In this document: piece by piece, positions 46,184 through 56,792 of the stretch
How positions within the stretch are numbered: position 1 is the first letter of the stretch
Layout of the letters: the number at the start of each line of letters is the position of its first letter
Assembly: GCA_015058045.1 (NCBI GenBank)
Contig: SVDC01000005.1
Location: 56,702-120,701, forward strand
Direction of reading: 5' to 3'
Source of the DNA: Cellulosilyticum sp.
GTDB taxonomy: Bacteria; Bacillota; Clostridia; Lachnospirales; Cellulosilyticaceae
DNA length: 64,000 nt
The notes under the pieces: generated by a model
Told to the model about the DNA's origin: nothing
The model's database searches: none
The model's input: the letters and a program-made list of their open reading frames with translations, nothing else
Translations under genes and position numbers: made by a program

Positions 46184-47212
46184 TTAATTATCATTAACAG
46201 GATAAGAACGAATATATGTATTAGTGGTCTCATCAAACTTACTTTTATCTAAATCTCCGATATTATCTTTTAGTGAATTCTTCATTTTAATTAGCATTTT
46301 CTTGAACTGTTTATGTCTTGAATTGTAATTGCTGGGATCTGAATTATTAGCTTTAAGATATAGATATATGATAGGTTCTTCAGTTTGAGGGTAAGAATAT
46401 TTAGTTATTAAGTATGAAAAGATTTTGTGCTGTATTTGAAGTGAGTCATATACCAAATCATAAAAATGTTTCTCATTACTATCATCTATAAATGACTCTC
46501 CATCCACTGTTATAATTTCTTCAAGTAATTTTGTGAATGTAAATAACGTAAACAGTAAGCTTTCAATGCGATATATGTTTTTGTTAAGAGTAAATATGTA
46601 TTCATGTATATATGAAGATATATTAGAAAAATTGCAATGCGAAAAGCTACATAAGAACGAATAAAACATTGAGTAATATGTGGAATCTAATCCTAATAAG
46701 AAATCCTTTGGACCAGTTATTATTTTCCCTACTTGTTTATTGTCTTGCCTTTTTACTATGGACTTGTTAAGAATATATAAATTACCAATCATTAATTCAA
46801 GTGGGTTACTTAAAAAATCCTTAAACAATTGTTTAGAGTCCTCCTGGTTATCGTAGTATCTGCTAAATAAGTAGTTTTCAAAAATACTTCTAATTAATAT
46901 AAAAGTATCTTCATTAAAGTTATAATTATGTTCTTGATTAATAAATAGTATAGCACGGAGAGTTTTTGTACTTTTAGTTAAAGCATAAAAATCAAAGTCA
47001 TCAAAGAACATATTATAGCAAACGTCATTACTACCAAAGTGAGCATTATTTTCAACATTATAGGCACCACGTGGATATGCACATATTCGGCAAAAGGTTT
47101 CTGTGATATCAGCAAGCTCTGACAGAATATTGGTTAGCTCATTTGTGATTTCAGATTCAAATTCTTCTAGTTCTTTAAGCTGAGTTTGATAAATCATCTC
47201 TTCTTCATCCAT
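46184..47212 (-). CDS. DUF5677-like helical protein
   Basis: 342 residues, predicted all-helical. A segment with the pattern of the DUF5677 family (TFILIRSIFENYLFSRYYDN and, further on, SFLCSFSHCNFSNI) sits in the middle. Such proteins are found in accessory and defence regions, but their action is unknown. A GGGAG ribosome site precedes the ATG. It is divergent from the restriction-modification operon. The family call is from pattern only. Confidence 0.55.
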   Translation of the reverse strand: MDEEEMIYQTQLKELEEFESEITNELTNILSELADITETFCRICAYPRGAYNVENNAHFGSNDVCYNMFFDDFDFYALTKSTKTLRAILFINQEHNYNFNEDTFILIRSIFENYLFSRYYDNQEDSKQLFKDFLSNPLELMIGNLYILNKSIVKRQDNKQVGKIITGPKDFLLGLDSTYYSMFYSFLCSFSHCNFSNISSYIHEYIFTLNKNIYRIESLLFTLFTFTKLLEEIITVDGESFIDDSNEKHFYDLVYDSLQIQHKIFSYLITKYSYPQTEEPIIYLYLKANNSDPSNYNSRHKQFKKMLIKMKNSLKDNIGDLDKSKFDETTNTYIRSYPVNDN

Positions 47213-47238
47213 TTTATATTTTCTCCCAATTTAAAAAT

Positions 47239-47265
47239 AGTATATATAGTATATATAGTATATAT
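47239..47265. repeat. three tandem 9-bp repeats
   Basis: AGTATATAT occurs three times in a row, 27 bp upstream of the DUF5677-like start. It may hold that gene's -10 region. Confidence 0.7.
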
Positions 47266-47597
47266 CGTTAAAAAATAAATTCATAAACAGGTAAGCTGTA
47301 ATAAGCTTAGTCAATATGAATCCTAAGTGAGAATTTATTGGTATATATTATGCATGGTGCCATAACTTAAAAGTATTGATACCGATTTTTAAGAACATAT
47401 AATCAATACATTTAAAGTTGTCAATACATAGTGTCCGAACTAAAAAGGAGCAAGGTAGATATATTGAATATTGGTGTTAGGAATAATTCACCTGACCAAA
47501 GTTAGATAGATGAGATACTAAGCTAAAGCTTAAGATAAAATAAGTGAATAAGGATATAGAGGATAAAAGACGTAAGTGGTATTAATTCTTGGGGTAA

Positions 47598-47617
47598 GGG
47601 ATAAATTTATTTGTCCC
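47598..47617. other. hairpin in the 47.2-47.8 kb gap
   Basis: AGGGATAAA pairs with TTTGTCCCT. The rest of the 586-bp gap has no credible gene; it is A/T-rich and may hold decayed sequence. Confidence 0.4.
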
Positions 47618-47716
47618 TATTTCTTCAAAAGCAGTAAGCATTAAATCATTCCTTCAATAAACTACCAGAAAACTGAATGGAGATACACAGAAGAACTGTA
47701 AATTTTAAGGAATATA

Positions 47717-47746
47717 ATGACAAGTATTGTTTGGAATTGTTATAAT
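47717..47746 (+). promoter_or_regulatory. hsd operon promoter
   Basis: ATGACA (47717-47722), an 18-bp spacer and TATAAT (47741-47746), 52 bp before hsdM. Confidence 0.55.
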
Positions 47747-47798
47747 AGACATAAAAGATAGATTTTTTGTGTTATAGAAAAAATAGTGGGGTGACAGA

Positions 47799-49256
47799 AT
47801 GCTAACAGGAGAAATGAGAAATAAGATTGATAAGATATGGGAGACTTTTTGGACAGGAGGGCTTACAAACCCTCTTGAGATGATTGAGCAATTTACATAC
47901 TTACTTTTCATTAAGCAATTAGATGAAGTAGAAACAGCTAAAGAAAGTGATGCAGTGATTTTAGGATTGCCTTATGAGGGCATGTTCCCGACTGACAAAC
48001 AACATTTAAGATGGAGTCAGTTTAAGGATAAAGAAGCGGAAGAGATGTATAACATCATACTAAATGAGGTCTTTCCTTTTATTAAATCTTTACATCAAGA
48101 TGGGGATTCAGCCTACTCAAAGTATATGGGGGATGCTATTTTCAAAGTACCTACACCACTACTTCTTTCAAAAGTTGTAGATGGGATTAATGGGCTTGAG
48201 ATGAAAGATAGAGATACAAAGGGAGACGTCTATGAATATCTGCTTTCTAAGGTGGCTACCTCAGGAACGAATGGACAATTTAGAACGCCAAGACATATCA
48301 TTAAAATGATGGTTGAATTGATGAAACCTACACCAACAGATACGATTATTGATCCGGCTATGGGAAGTGCGGGGTTCTTAGTATCCGCTAGTGAGTATTT
48401 AAGAGATCATCATAGCGACCTCTTTTTAAATGCAGGGCTTAAACAACACTATAATGACGATATGTTCTATGGTTTTGATATGGACAGAACAATGCTTCGT
48501 ATTGGGGCAATGAATATGTTACTTCATGGTGTAGATAATCCTAACATTGAGTATAGAGATAGTTTGTCAGAGAACAACAAAGATATGGAAAAGTACACGT
48601 TAGTACTTGCCAATCCACCATTTAAAGGGTCATTGGATTATGAATCTGTAAGAGCAGATCTGTTAAAAGTAACCAAGACAAAGAAGACAGAGTTATTATT
48701 CTTGGCACTCATTCTAAAGGCACTTAAGATAGGGGGAAGAAGTGCAACTATTGTTCCTGATGGGGTGCTTTTTGGAAGTAGTAATGCACATAAGGATATT
48801 AGGAAGGAGATTGTTGATAACAATAAGTTAGAAGCAATTATTTCTATGCCAAGTGGTGTGTTTAAACCATATGCAGGCGTTAGTACAGCTATCCTCATCT
48901 TTACAAAAACAGGAGCAGGTGGAACGGATAAAGTGTGGTTCTACGATATGAAAGCTGATGGTTATTCGTTAGATGATAAGAGACAAACAGTTGAAGAAAA
49001 TGATATTCCAGATATTATTGAGCGTTTTAATCATTTAGAAAAAGAGCAAGATAGAAAACGTACTGAACAAAGCTTCTTTGTAGATGTAGAGGAGATTAGA
49101 GAGAATGGCTATGACCTTTCTATTAATAAGTATAAAGAGATTGAATATGAAGAAGTAGAGTATGCTCATCCAAAAGAAATTCTTGCTAATATTAAGAAGC
49201 TAGAAGCAGAAGTAAATGCAGGAATTGAAGAGCTTGCGGCGATGTTGGAGGGATAA
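47799..49256 (+). CDS. hsdM: type I restriction-modification, methyltransferase subunit
   Basis: N6-adenine DNA methyltransferase of a type I system (485 residues). The SAM-binding motif DPAMGSAGFLVSA is at about 185 and the catalytic NPPF (LANPPFKGSLDY) at about 272. The N-terminal HsdM helical domain and a C-terminal coiled region contact HsdS. Normal length. First gene of the M-S-R operon; hsdS starts 4 bp after its stop. Confidence 0.95.
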   Translation: MLTGEMRNKIDKIWETFWTGGLTNPLEMIEQFTYLLFIKQLDEVETAKESDAVILGLPYEGMFPTDKQHLRWSQFKDKEAEEMYNIILNEVFPFIKSLHQDGDSAYSKYMGDAIFKVPTPLLLSKVVDGINGLEMKDRDTKGDVYEYLLSKVATSGTNGQFRTPRHIIKMMVELMKPTPTDTIIDPAMGSAGFLVSASEYLRDHHSDLFLNAGLKQHYNDDMFYGFDMDRTMLRIGAMNMLLHGVDNPNIEYRDSLSENNKDMEKYTLVLANPPFKGSLDYESVRADLLKVTKTKKTELLFLALILKALKIGGRSATIVPDGVLFGSSNAHKDIRKEIVDNNKLEAIISMPSGVFKPYAGVSTAILIFTKTGAGGTDKVWFYDMKADGYSLDDKRQTVEENDIPDIIERFNHLEKEQDRKRTEQSFFVDVEEIRENGYDLSINKYKEIEYEEVEYAHPKEILANIKKLEAEVNAGIEELAAMLEG

Positions 49257-49260
49257 AAGT

Positions 49261-50454
49261 ATGGAAAAAGTAAAAATGGTGCAGCTTAAGGATGTATGTG
49301 AGTTCATTAATGGTGATAGAGGCGTTAATTATCCAAAAGCAGATGAGTTAGTAGATGAAGGCATTCCGTTTATTAATGCAGGGCATATCCAAAATGGGAG
49401 CATTTCATTTGAAGATATGAACTATATTACACAAGAAAAGTATGATAAGTTGTCTTCTGGTAAAGTTAATAAAGGTGATATAGTATATTGTTTAAGGGGG
49501 TCACTTGGAAAACACGCAACTATTACATTTGATACAGGAGCTGTAGCATCATCATTGGTCATAATGAGACCTAGAACAATTATTCTATCTGATTATTTGG
49601 CGTATGTATTAGATTCAACAAGTATCAACACGCAAATGATAAAGGCTAATAACGGTAGTTCACAGCCAAACTTATCAGCAACCAGTGTGAAAGAATTTGT
49701 AGTTCCATTACCTAGTTTGAAAATGCAGGAGAAAATCATAAGTATAATGGATAAGGCAAAGAGCTTGGTTACGATGAGAAGACAACAAATTCAAGGTTGT
49801 GATGAGCTCATCAAATCCCAATTTATCGAGATGTTTGGAGACCCAGTTTTTAATACTATGAATTGGGAAACTAAAAAAGTTGGAGATTTTTGTTTTGTTA
49901 CAAAATTAGCTGGATTTGAATATACAAAGTACATTCAATATAAGGACTCTGGGGATGTAATAATGATAAGAGGACTAAATGTAAAAAATAATAAGCTAAA
50001 ATTAGATGATGTATATTACATTGATTCATCTATATCTGATTTGTTATCTCGTTCTCAATTAAAAGAAAATGACATTGTTATGACTTATGTTGGGGTTAAT
50101 ATTGGAGATGTTGCACTTGTTGATGGAAATAATAGGTATCATTTAGCACCTAATGTAGCTAAAATATCAGCTAATTCATTTAATGAAATCAACCCACTAT
50201 TTTTTGTGAATTTAATGGCATTTAATAAATCAAATTTTGCTTCTAATGCAACTAATACTGCAAAGCAGGCATTAAATATGGATAAAATTCGCAAATTAGA
50301 GGTTATGTTTCCACCAATAGAACTTCAAAATCAGTTTGCTCAATTCGTTCAACAAATTGACAAATTGAAATTTGGAATGGAACAGAGCCTTAAAGAACTG
50401 GAAGACAATTTTGATTCACTTATGCAAAGAGCTTTTAAAGGAGAACTATTTTAA
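49261..50454 (+). CDS. hsdS: type I restriction-modification, specificity subunit
   Basis: 397 residues with the two-fold HsdS layout. Target-recognition domain 1 covers roughly residues 1-155, followed by conserved helix 1 (LKMQEKIISIMDKAKSLVTM). Target-recognition domain 2 covers about 195-350, followed by conserved helix 2 (IELQNQFAQFVQQIDKLKFG). The two domains recognise the two halves of a split DNA site. Start at 49261 after GGAGGG. The two halves differ clearly, so an asymmetric target is expected. Confidence 0.93.
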   Translation: MEKVKMVQLKDVCEFINGDRGVNYPKADELVDEGIPFINAGHIQNGSISFEDMNYITQEKYDKLSSGKVNKGDIVYCLRGSLGKHATITFDTGAVASSLVIMRPRTIILSDYLAYVLDSTSINTQMIKANNGSSQPNLSATSVKEFVVPLPSLKMQEKIISIMDKAKSLVTMRRQQIQGCDELIKSQFIEMFGDPVFNTMNWETKKVGDFCFVTKLAGFEYTKYIQYKDSGDVIMIRGLNVKNNKLKLDDVYYIDSSISDLLSRSQLKENDIVMTYVGVNIGDVALVDGNNRYHLAPNVAKISANSFNEINPLFFVNLMAFNKSNFASNATNTAKQALNMDKIRKLEVMFPPIELQNQFAQFVQQIDKLKFGMEQSLKELEDNFDSLMQRAFKGELF

Positions 50455-50511
50455 CAGTATAAATTGACACCTAAGTTGGACAACATGGAATAAAAATTTA
50501 GGAGGAATTTC

Positions 50512-53500
50512 ATGTGTACTAACTTTGATTTTTTGAAGTTTAAGAAAGAATTTAGCTCATTTGCAGACAGTAGCATTGAGGCAGAAAAGAGTCTTGCTAT
50601 TTCACCTGCTACTTGTGCTATTTTATCAAGGCGAGCAGCTGAGCTTGCAGTGAAGTGGGTATATAGCTTTGATAATGATTTAACTGTACCTTATCAAGAC
50701 AATATTTCAACGCTTATTCATGAATCTACTTTTAGGCAGATTATTGAGCCTAAGTTATTTCCACTCATTAAGTACATTGTTAAATTAGGCAATACAGCAG
50801 TTCATACCAATGCAATGATTACAAGAGATGAAGCAGTGCTGTCCCTTAGAAATCTACATGAGTTTGTGAAATGGATTGATTATTGTTATTCACAAGGAGA
50901 TGCTGTTGGTGAGTTTGATGAGCATTTGTTACAGAAGGGTCAAGAGAGGCGTACTAGACCACAGGAGCTAGAAGACCTTTATGAACGTTTGAGTAGTAAG
51001 GATAAGCGTCTTGAAGAAATACGTAAAGAGAATGAAGAACTTAGAAAGGCAATGACAGCACAAAGAGTTGCTAGCTCACAAAATTATGATTTCAAGGTAG
51101 ACCAGATTAGCGAAGCTGAAACCAGAAAGAGATACATTGATATAGAGCTTAAACTAGCAGGTTGGGAGATAGGTAAAGACTGCATGATAGAAGTGCCAGT
51201 AAATGGGATGCCTAATGCTTCTGGAACAGGTTTTGTGGATTATGTGCTCTATGGAAACAATAGTAAGCCTTTAGCTGTGGTAGAAGCCAAGAAGACTTCA
51301 GTGGACACAAGAGTAGGCTCACAGCAAGCTAAGCTTTACGCAGACTGCTTACATAATCAATATGGTCAAAGACCTCTTATATTTACGACAAATGGTTTTG
51401 AAATCGGCTTTACTAATGATGCAGAAGGATTTCCAGAACGTTCTGTAGCAGGTATATTTACTAAAGAAGAATTGCAGCTTATAGTAGATAGACGAACCAG
51501 TAAGAAAACATTAACCAATGTACAGATTAATGACAATATTTCTAATCGATATTATCAAAAAGAAGCCATTATGGCAGTTTGTGATGCAGTTAAGACGAAT
51601 CATCGTAAGATGCTTCTAGTCATGGCAACAGGAAGTGGTAAGACACGAACGGCTATTTCCATGGTTGATGTCCTGATGAAACATAATTATGTGAAAAATG
51701 TTTTATTCTTAGCAGATAGAAAAGCGTTAGTCAAACAGGCTAAAAGGAACTTTAATAATCTACTTCCTAATCTTACGCTTTGTAATCTGTTAGATAATAA
51801 GGATAATCCAGAACAATCACGTATGATTTTTTCGACCTATCCAACGATGATGAATGCTATAGATGAAGCTAAATGTAAAGATGGTAGAAAGCTTTTTACA
51901 CCTGCTCATTTTGATCTTATTATCATTGATGAAAGTCATAGGAGTATCTATAAGAAGTATCAAGACATCTTTAAGTACTTTGACGCCATGCTTATAGGGC
52001 TTACAGCAACTCCTAAAGATGAGATTGATAAAAATACATATTCTATTTTTGAATTAGAAAGTGGTGTGCCTACCTATGCTTATGAGCTTGAAAAGGCAGT
52101 TGAAGATGGCTATTTAGTGGATTACAGAACGAGAGAGATTAAGACAAAGATTATGGAAGATGGTATTCATTATGATGATTTGAGTGAAGAGGAAAAAGAA
52201 GCCTTTGATGAGACTTTTGAAGCTGATGAGAATATCAACGATACTATTGATAGCACAGCAGTTAATGAATGGCTCTTTAATGCTAATACCATTGATATGG
52301 TACTTAATGAGCTTATGGAGAATGGCATTAGGGTTGAGGGAGGAGATAAGCTTGGCAAGACCATTATCTTTGCTAAGAATAGTCGCCATGCAGAAGCTAT
52401 TGTAAAAAGATTTAACACCATCTATCCAGAATACGGTTCTCATTTCGTTAAGCAGATAGATTATAGCATTAAATACGTAGACACCTTGATTGATGATTTT
52501 AGTACTAAAGAAAAGATGCCACAGATTGCTGTTTCAGTAGATATGTTGGATACAGGAATTGATATTCCAGAGATACTTAATCTAGTTTTCTTTAAGAAAG
52601 TACGTTCTAAGTCTAAGTTCTGGCAAATGATTGGTCGTGGAACAAGACTTTGCAAAGAGTTGCTTGGTTCAGGAGTAGATAAAGATAAGTTTGTCATCTT
52701 TGACTTCTGCAATAATTTTGATTTCTTTAGAGCTAATCCAAAAGGAATGGAAACAGGTATTGGAGAGAGTTTAACAGAGAAAATCTTTAATGCCAAAGTA
52801 GAAATTGTTAGGGCACTTCAAGATATCAAGTATCAAGAAGAAGATTATATTGCATACAGAAAGAATACAGTAGAGGAGCTCTTGAAAGCTGTTAGAAATC
52901 TAAATGATGAAAGTTTTAGGGTGAAATTACATCAGAAATATGTAGAAGTTTATAGAGCAGATGAGACTTGGCAGTGCCTAGAAACAAAAAAAGTAAGTGA
53001 GTTAAAGGGGCATATTGCACCACTCATTACATGGCTTGATGAAGATGAATTAGCTAAACGTTTTGATTACCTCATTTATACCGTGGACCTTGCTTATCTT
53101 GAAAGTAAGAATGCAAGCAAGCCAATTAAGAGTATTGTGAAGACAGCAGAGGAGCTATCCAAACTTGGCACAATTCCACAAGTTATGGAACAAAAGTATA
53201 TTATTGAAAAGGTACAGACGGATGAATTTTGGGAGAGTGTAGACATCTTCGAACTTGAAGAAGTAAGAGAAGCATTAAGAGGACTCATTAAGTTCATCGA
53301 GAAAAAGAAACAACAGATTTATTATACAGATTTTAAAGATGAAGTCATAGATATTGGGGAACATGGGGCAATGTATAATAGTAATGACCTCAAAGATTAT
53401 CGCAAGAAAGTTGAGTCTTATCTTAAAGTTCATGAAAGTGATCTAGCCATCTATAAGCTTCGTAATAACAAGCCCCTCACAAAAGAGGACTTAAAGACGC

Positions 53501-53856
53501 TGGAGCATATTCTATGGGAAGAGCTTGGTAGTAAAGCAGAATATGATAAAGAGTTTGGAGAAATGCCTGTCGGAAAGCTTGTTAGAAAGATTGTAGGTCT
53601 AGATAGAGGAGCAGCTAATGAAGCATTTAGTGCATTTCTTAGTGAAGAGAGATTAAGTATCAATCAGATACATTTTGTAAAACTTATTGTAGATTACATC
53701 GTAACGAATGGCATGATTGAGGACAACAAGGTGCTTATGGAAGAGCCATTTAGAAGTTTAGGAAGTATTACAACACTCTTTGGTGATAGAATGCAGGAAG
53801 TAAGAGAACTTATGGGAGTTATTGCAAGTGTGAAGAGTAATTGTGAATGTGTTTAA
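50512..53856 (+). CDS. hsdR: type I restriction-modification, restriction subunit
   Basis: 1114-residue ATP-dependent translocase/endonuclease. Order: an N-terminal DUF4145-type helical domain (about 1-140; SRRAAELAVKWVYS), a coiled region, the HsdR nuclease domain with the conserved core DYVLYG...LAVVEAKKTSVD (about 243-266), helicase Walker A ATGSGKTRT (about 372) and Walker B IIDESHRS (about 471), then the helicase C lobe (DMLDTGIDIPE; QMIGRGTR) and a C-terminal helical domain. All motifs are intact, so the system looks functional. Confidence 0.95.
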   Translation: MCTNFDFLKFKKEFSSFADSSIEAEKSLAISPATCAILSRRAAELAVKWVYSFDNDLTVPYQDNISTLIHESTFRQIIEPKLFPLIKYIVKLGNTAVHTNAMITRDEAVLSLRNLHEFVKWIDYCYSQGDAVGEFDEHLLQKGQERRTRPQELEDLYERLSSKDKRLEEIRKENEELRKAMTAQRVASSQNYDFKVDQISEAETRKRYIDIELKLAGWEIGKDCMIEVPVNGMPNASGTGFVDYVLYGNNSKPLAVVEAKKTSVDTRVGSQQAKLYADCLHNQYGQRPLIFTTNGFEIGFTNDAEGFPERSVAGIFTKEELQLIVDRRTSKKTLTNVQINDNISNRYYQKEAIMAVCDAVKTNHRKMLLVMATGSGKTRTAISMVDVLMKHNYVKNVLFLADRKALVKQAKRNFNNLLPNLTLCNLLDNKDNPEQSRMIFSTYPTMMNAIDEAKCKDGRKLFTPAHFDLIIIDESHRSIYKKYQDIFKYFDAMLIGLTATPKDEIDKNTYSIFELESGVPTYAYELEKAVEDGYLVDYRTREIKTKIMEDGIHYDDLSEEEKEAFDETFEADENINDTIDSTAVNEWLFNANTIDMVLNELMENGIRVEGGDKLGKTIIFAKNSRHAEAIVKRFNTIYPEYGSHFVKQIDYSIKYVDTLIDDFSTKEKMPQIAVSVDMLDTGIDIPEILNLVFFKKVRSKSKFWQMIGRGTRLCKELLGSGVDKDKFVIFDFCNNFDFFRANPKGMETGIGESLTEKIFNAKVEIVRALQDIKYQEEDYIAYRKNTVEELLKAVRNLNDESFRVKLHQKYVEVYRADETWQCLETKKVSELKGHIAPLITWLDEDELAKRFDYLIYTVDLAYLESKNASKPIKSIVKTAEELSKLGTIPQVMEQKYIIEKVQTDEFWESVDIFELEEVREALRGLIKFIEKKKQQIYYTDFKDEVIDIGEHGAMYNSNDLKDYRKKVESYLKVHESDLAIYKLRNNKPLTKEDLKTLEHILWEELGSKAEYDKEFGEMPVGKLVRKIVGLDRGAANEAFSAFLSEERLSINQIHFVKLIVDYIVTNGMIEDNKVLMEEPFRSLGSITTLFGDRMQEVRELMGVIASVKSNCECV

Positions 53857-53861
53857 AATAG

Positions 53862-53908
53862 GAGATAAGCATTATATATCAATAGATAAAATGCTTATCT
53901 CTTTTTTT
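53862..53908 (+). terminator. hsd operon terminator
   Basis: GAGATAAGCATT (53862-53873) pairs perfectly with AATGCTTATCTC (53890-53901), then TTTTTTT. Confidence 0.92.
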
Positions 53909-54044
53909 GGGTTGTATAAGCATATCTGATAGAATGAAAAAATCTTTAATGTATGTTGGTTGTAACTAACACATTTTCATATATACCATTAATAAATACA
54001 CATAGATTACTTAAGTGAGCAATAAATAGAGGATGTTTTTATAT

Positions 54045-54086
54045 AACTTGTGTACATTTTTGTGTGTCTAAATGTGTACACAAGTT
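54045..54086. repeat. 42-bp palindromic repeat, copy A
   Basis: AACTTGTGTACA (54045-54056), an 18-bp centre and TGTACACAAGTT (54075-54086). A second copy at 60,456-60,497 has identical arms and only two changes in the centre, in the same orientation. It lies 176 bp before the serine recombinase gene. Confidence 0.85.
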
Positions 54087-54261
54087 AATTTAAGAGGAGA
54101 AAAAAAGAATATTTATTAAAGCATAATTAAGTATTAAATCTGAAGGTAAAGGTAGATTGTATTAAAAGTTGATGAATGAGTTATAAAATTATGTTAATAT
54201 AGAAGAGTGAGAATGTACAAAAACTAATGAGCGTTAAATTTGAGACTATAAGGAGAGGAAT

Positions 54262-54975
54262 ATGAGCAAAATTTATGGGTATTGTAGAATTTCAAAAAAA
54301 ACACAATCGATAGAGAGACAACAGAGAAATATATTGACTATGTATCCTAATGCTATCATTATTAATGAAGTTTTTACAGGAACTAAAATAGAGGGAAGAA
54401 AAGAGTTAAATAAGCTTCTTAAAAAATTAAAGGAATCTGATACAGTAGTGTTTGATTCTGTTAGCAGAATGAGTAGAGATGCTGAAAGTGGATTTAAGCT
54501 TTACAAGGAACTGTTTGAAAAAGGAGTTAATCTTATATTTTTAAAAGAAGGATATATTAATACAATTGTTTATAAAGAGCAATTAAGTTCACATCACAAT
54601 ATTAAGGTAGAAGACAAAGATTTAAATGATACAATTATGCAAGGAATTAGAGAATATTTGTTAAGACTTGCGGAGAAACAAATACAGATTGCTTTCCAAC
54701 AAAGTGAAAAAGAGGTAATGGACTTACGCCAAAGGACTAAAGAGGGGATAGAGACAGCTCGTAGGAATGGAAAGCAAATAGGACAGATTCAAGGCACTAC
54801 CCTAGTTACAAAGAAATCTATTCAGGCTAAAGGACAAATTAGGAAACACTGTAGAGATTTTGGAGGATCGCTTAATGACAGTGAGACAATGAAATTGGCA
54901 GGGGTAAGTAGAAATAGTTACTATAAATACAAAAAGCAATTAGAACAAGAACTTGTAGATGAAACCAGTGTTTAG
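54262..54975 (+). CDS. serine recombinase (resolvase/invertase type)
   Basis: 237 residues. The catalytic domain has the usual start YGYCRISKKTQSIERQQ, with the nucleophile in the RIS motif, and the arginine-rich block VVFDSVSRMSRDAESG. A long helix and a C-terminal HTH (SLNDSETMKLAGVSRNSYYK) follow. The size fits resolvases or small serine transposon recombinases. Two 42-bp palindromes in direct orientation, one just upstream and one 6.4 kb away, are candidate crossover sites. Ribosome site GGAGAGG. Confidence 0.88.
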   Translation: MSKIYGYCRISKKTQSIERQQRNILTMYPNAIIINEVFTGTKIEGRKELNKLLKKLKESDTVVFDSVSRMSRDAESGFKLYKELFEKGVNLIFLKEGYINTIVYKEQLSSHHNIKVEDKDLNDTIMQGIREYLLRLAEKQIQIAFQQSEKEVMDLRQRTKEGIETARRNGKQIGQIQGTTLVTKKSIQAKGQIRKHCRDFGGSLNDSETMKLAGVSRNSYYKYKKQLEQELVDETSV

Positions 54976-55027
54976 AAATTTATTTTGTGAGTAGGCTAGT
55001 GACTATTTTTAATAATACAGTAAGGAG

Positions 55028-56792
55028 ATGAGTTGATATAGATATTAATCATAATTTACTATCAAAACAAAAACCACGTAAACAGGGACTTGAGGTTACT
55101 GTTGATTTATTTCCATTAGCTGAAGGATTATATAATGAGTTAGAACGAATACAAATCATCAAAAGAATTAAGGAAGTACCACAGCTTGGAGTAATTAAAG
55201 TTAATAATAAGTTATCAAAGTATAGATATGATTATGTAATATTACAATTGTATTTTCATCAAATCATAAAGAAAAATATTCAAGGTAAATTGAAATTAAC
55301 ATACAATAACACGCTAAGAGCTAGTGAATTTATTTCTGGAATTGATTGTATTGATGAAACAGATAGGATTACTATTGCAGATGTTATTCAAATACTTAGC
55401 ATTGTTTATAATATAGGACACTTTTATAATACATTTACAGCATCACGTGCTATTATAATGATTGCAGAAAGAGATAGTAATTTTATTAACTTTTTTAATT
55501 CTGGGATTGAAGATGAAAGATTTCATGAAACCGCAAAGAAAATTTTTTCGACAGGTGATTACCACAGAATGCATTTGCTAAATTCCTTAATGGTACTAGA
55601 ACAGTGTGATTTACAAATTAAATCAGTTAAACTGGCGAAGGAAATTATATATGCGTATATTAATGAGAATGCACTAGAGAGTATGAGCAAACTACATTAT
55701 GTATTCAAGCTTTTTAGAACAGTACGTAATGTTGCGTATGTAGCATATGATTTACAAATTGCTAATACGCCATTTACTTTAGATATAGGGAATGAGAAAG
55801 CTATGCTTAGTTTTTTTGAAGAACTACTATCTGAATTTAATAATAGAGAAGCGGCTAATAATCTTATTGAGTCAGTACAGAAATTACTTGATGATGCAGT
55901 CTATAATCAAAGTGATAACGTAATTTGTTATTATAAGATTTCAAAACAAATCTACCGTAAAATGATAGAAAATCGTTATGAGAATGTAGAAGGATTTTAT
56001 CAAAACTATTGGTTGGATAAAGACAGTATATTTAATAAGAAATACAGTCAGAATCACGATTATGTTAAAGAAGGAATGTTGAAATTGACTTTTGGAAAGC
56101 AACAACAGCAAATAGCAAAAGAATTATTAATTAAACTTGAGAAACTTAATAATGTACGGGTAGGATATTACAATCGTTATTATGGTGAAATGACAATTGT
56201 TGCGTCAGTAAATGAAAAATGTGGAGATAAAAAGAAAGTAGCATTTCAGCTTATGAAAGTTGTTGTTAAATACCTTAAAATGATTGATGATATTGAGTCT
56301 AATGATCCGAGGTTTTTATTAATAACAAAATTCTTTATAAGATATGTGTTTGATGAAAATCCAATAATAATTAAGTCAGCACTAGATGAGAAAAAGTGTG
56401 TTATCTGTACTAGGGGAAGTAAGAAAAGAATATCTACATTACAATTAATTCTAAACAGTGCTAACGGATGTGATGATGATATACATGAAGTTCAAGCAAT
56501 TATTAATTTCTTAAAGACGGATAATGTTAATGATGTTACAATTACTATTTCTGGAAGTACAGTGGTATATAGCAAAAATAATAGTAAGGAACTCTGTGAA
56601 TTTGACGGTATTATAATTTATCCTAATAGAAAAGAGAATCAGATTATTTTAATAGAAGCAAAAAATACAACAGGAAGGCCTTCGTATGGAAAAAACTGCT
56701 TAAAGAGAAAAATAGAACAACTAAGAATACAGTATGATGTAGAAAAAAATAATATTATTAATTATGATTCATATTACAAGTTAAGTATTTAA
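55028..56792 (+). CDS. PD-(D/E)XK nuclease-like protein, start region frameshifted
   Basis: Large protein of unknown family. A TTG at 55248 would give 514 residues. But the same frame is open and looks coding back to 55032 (VDIDINHNLLSKQKPRKQGL onward), and AAGGAG plus ATG at 55028 lies one base out of frame with it. Removing one base after that ATG gives a chain of about 587 residues. The C-terminal region has the pattern EFDGIIIYPN then ILIEAKNT (D453, E470 and K472 counted from the TTG), as in PD-(D/E)XK nucleases. The rest is helical. Position beside a restriction system and a toxin operon suggests a defence role. Confidence 0.5.

Noticed and set aside
47239..47265. AT-rich tandem repeat as a replication origin
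   Set aside because: Only three 9-bp units, in a promoter position, without DnaA-box-like sequences nearby.
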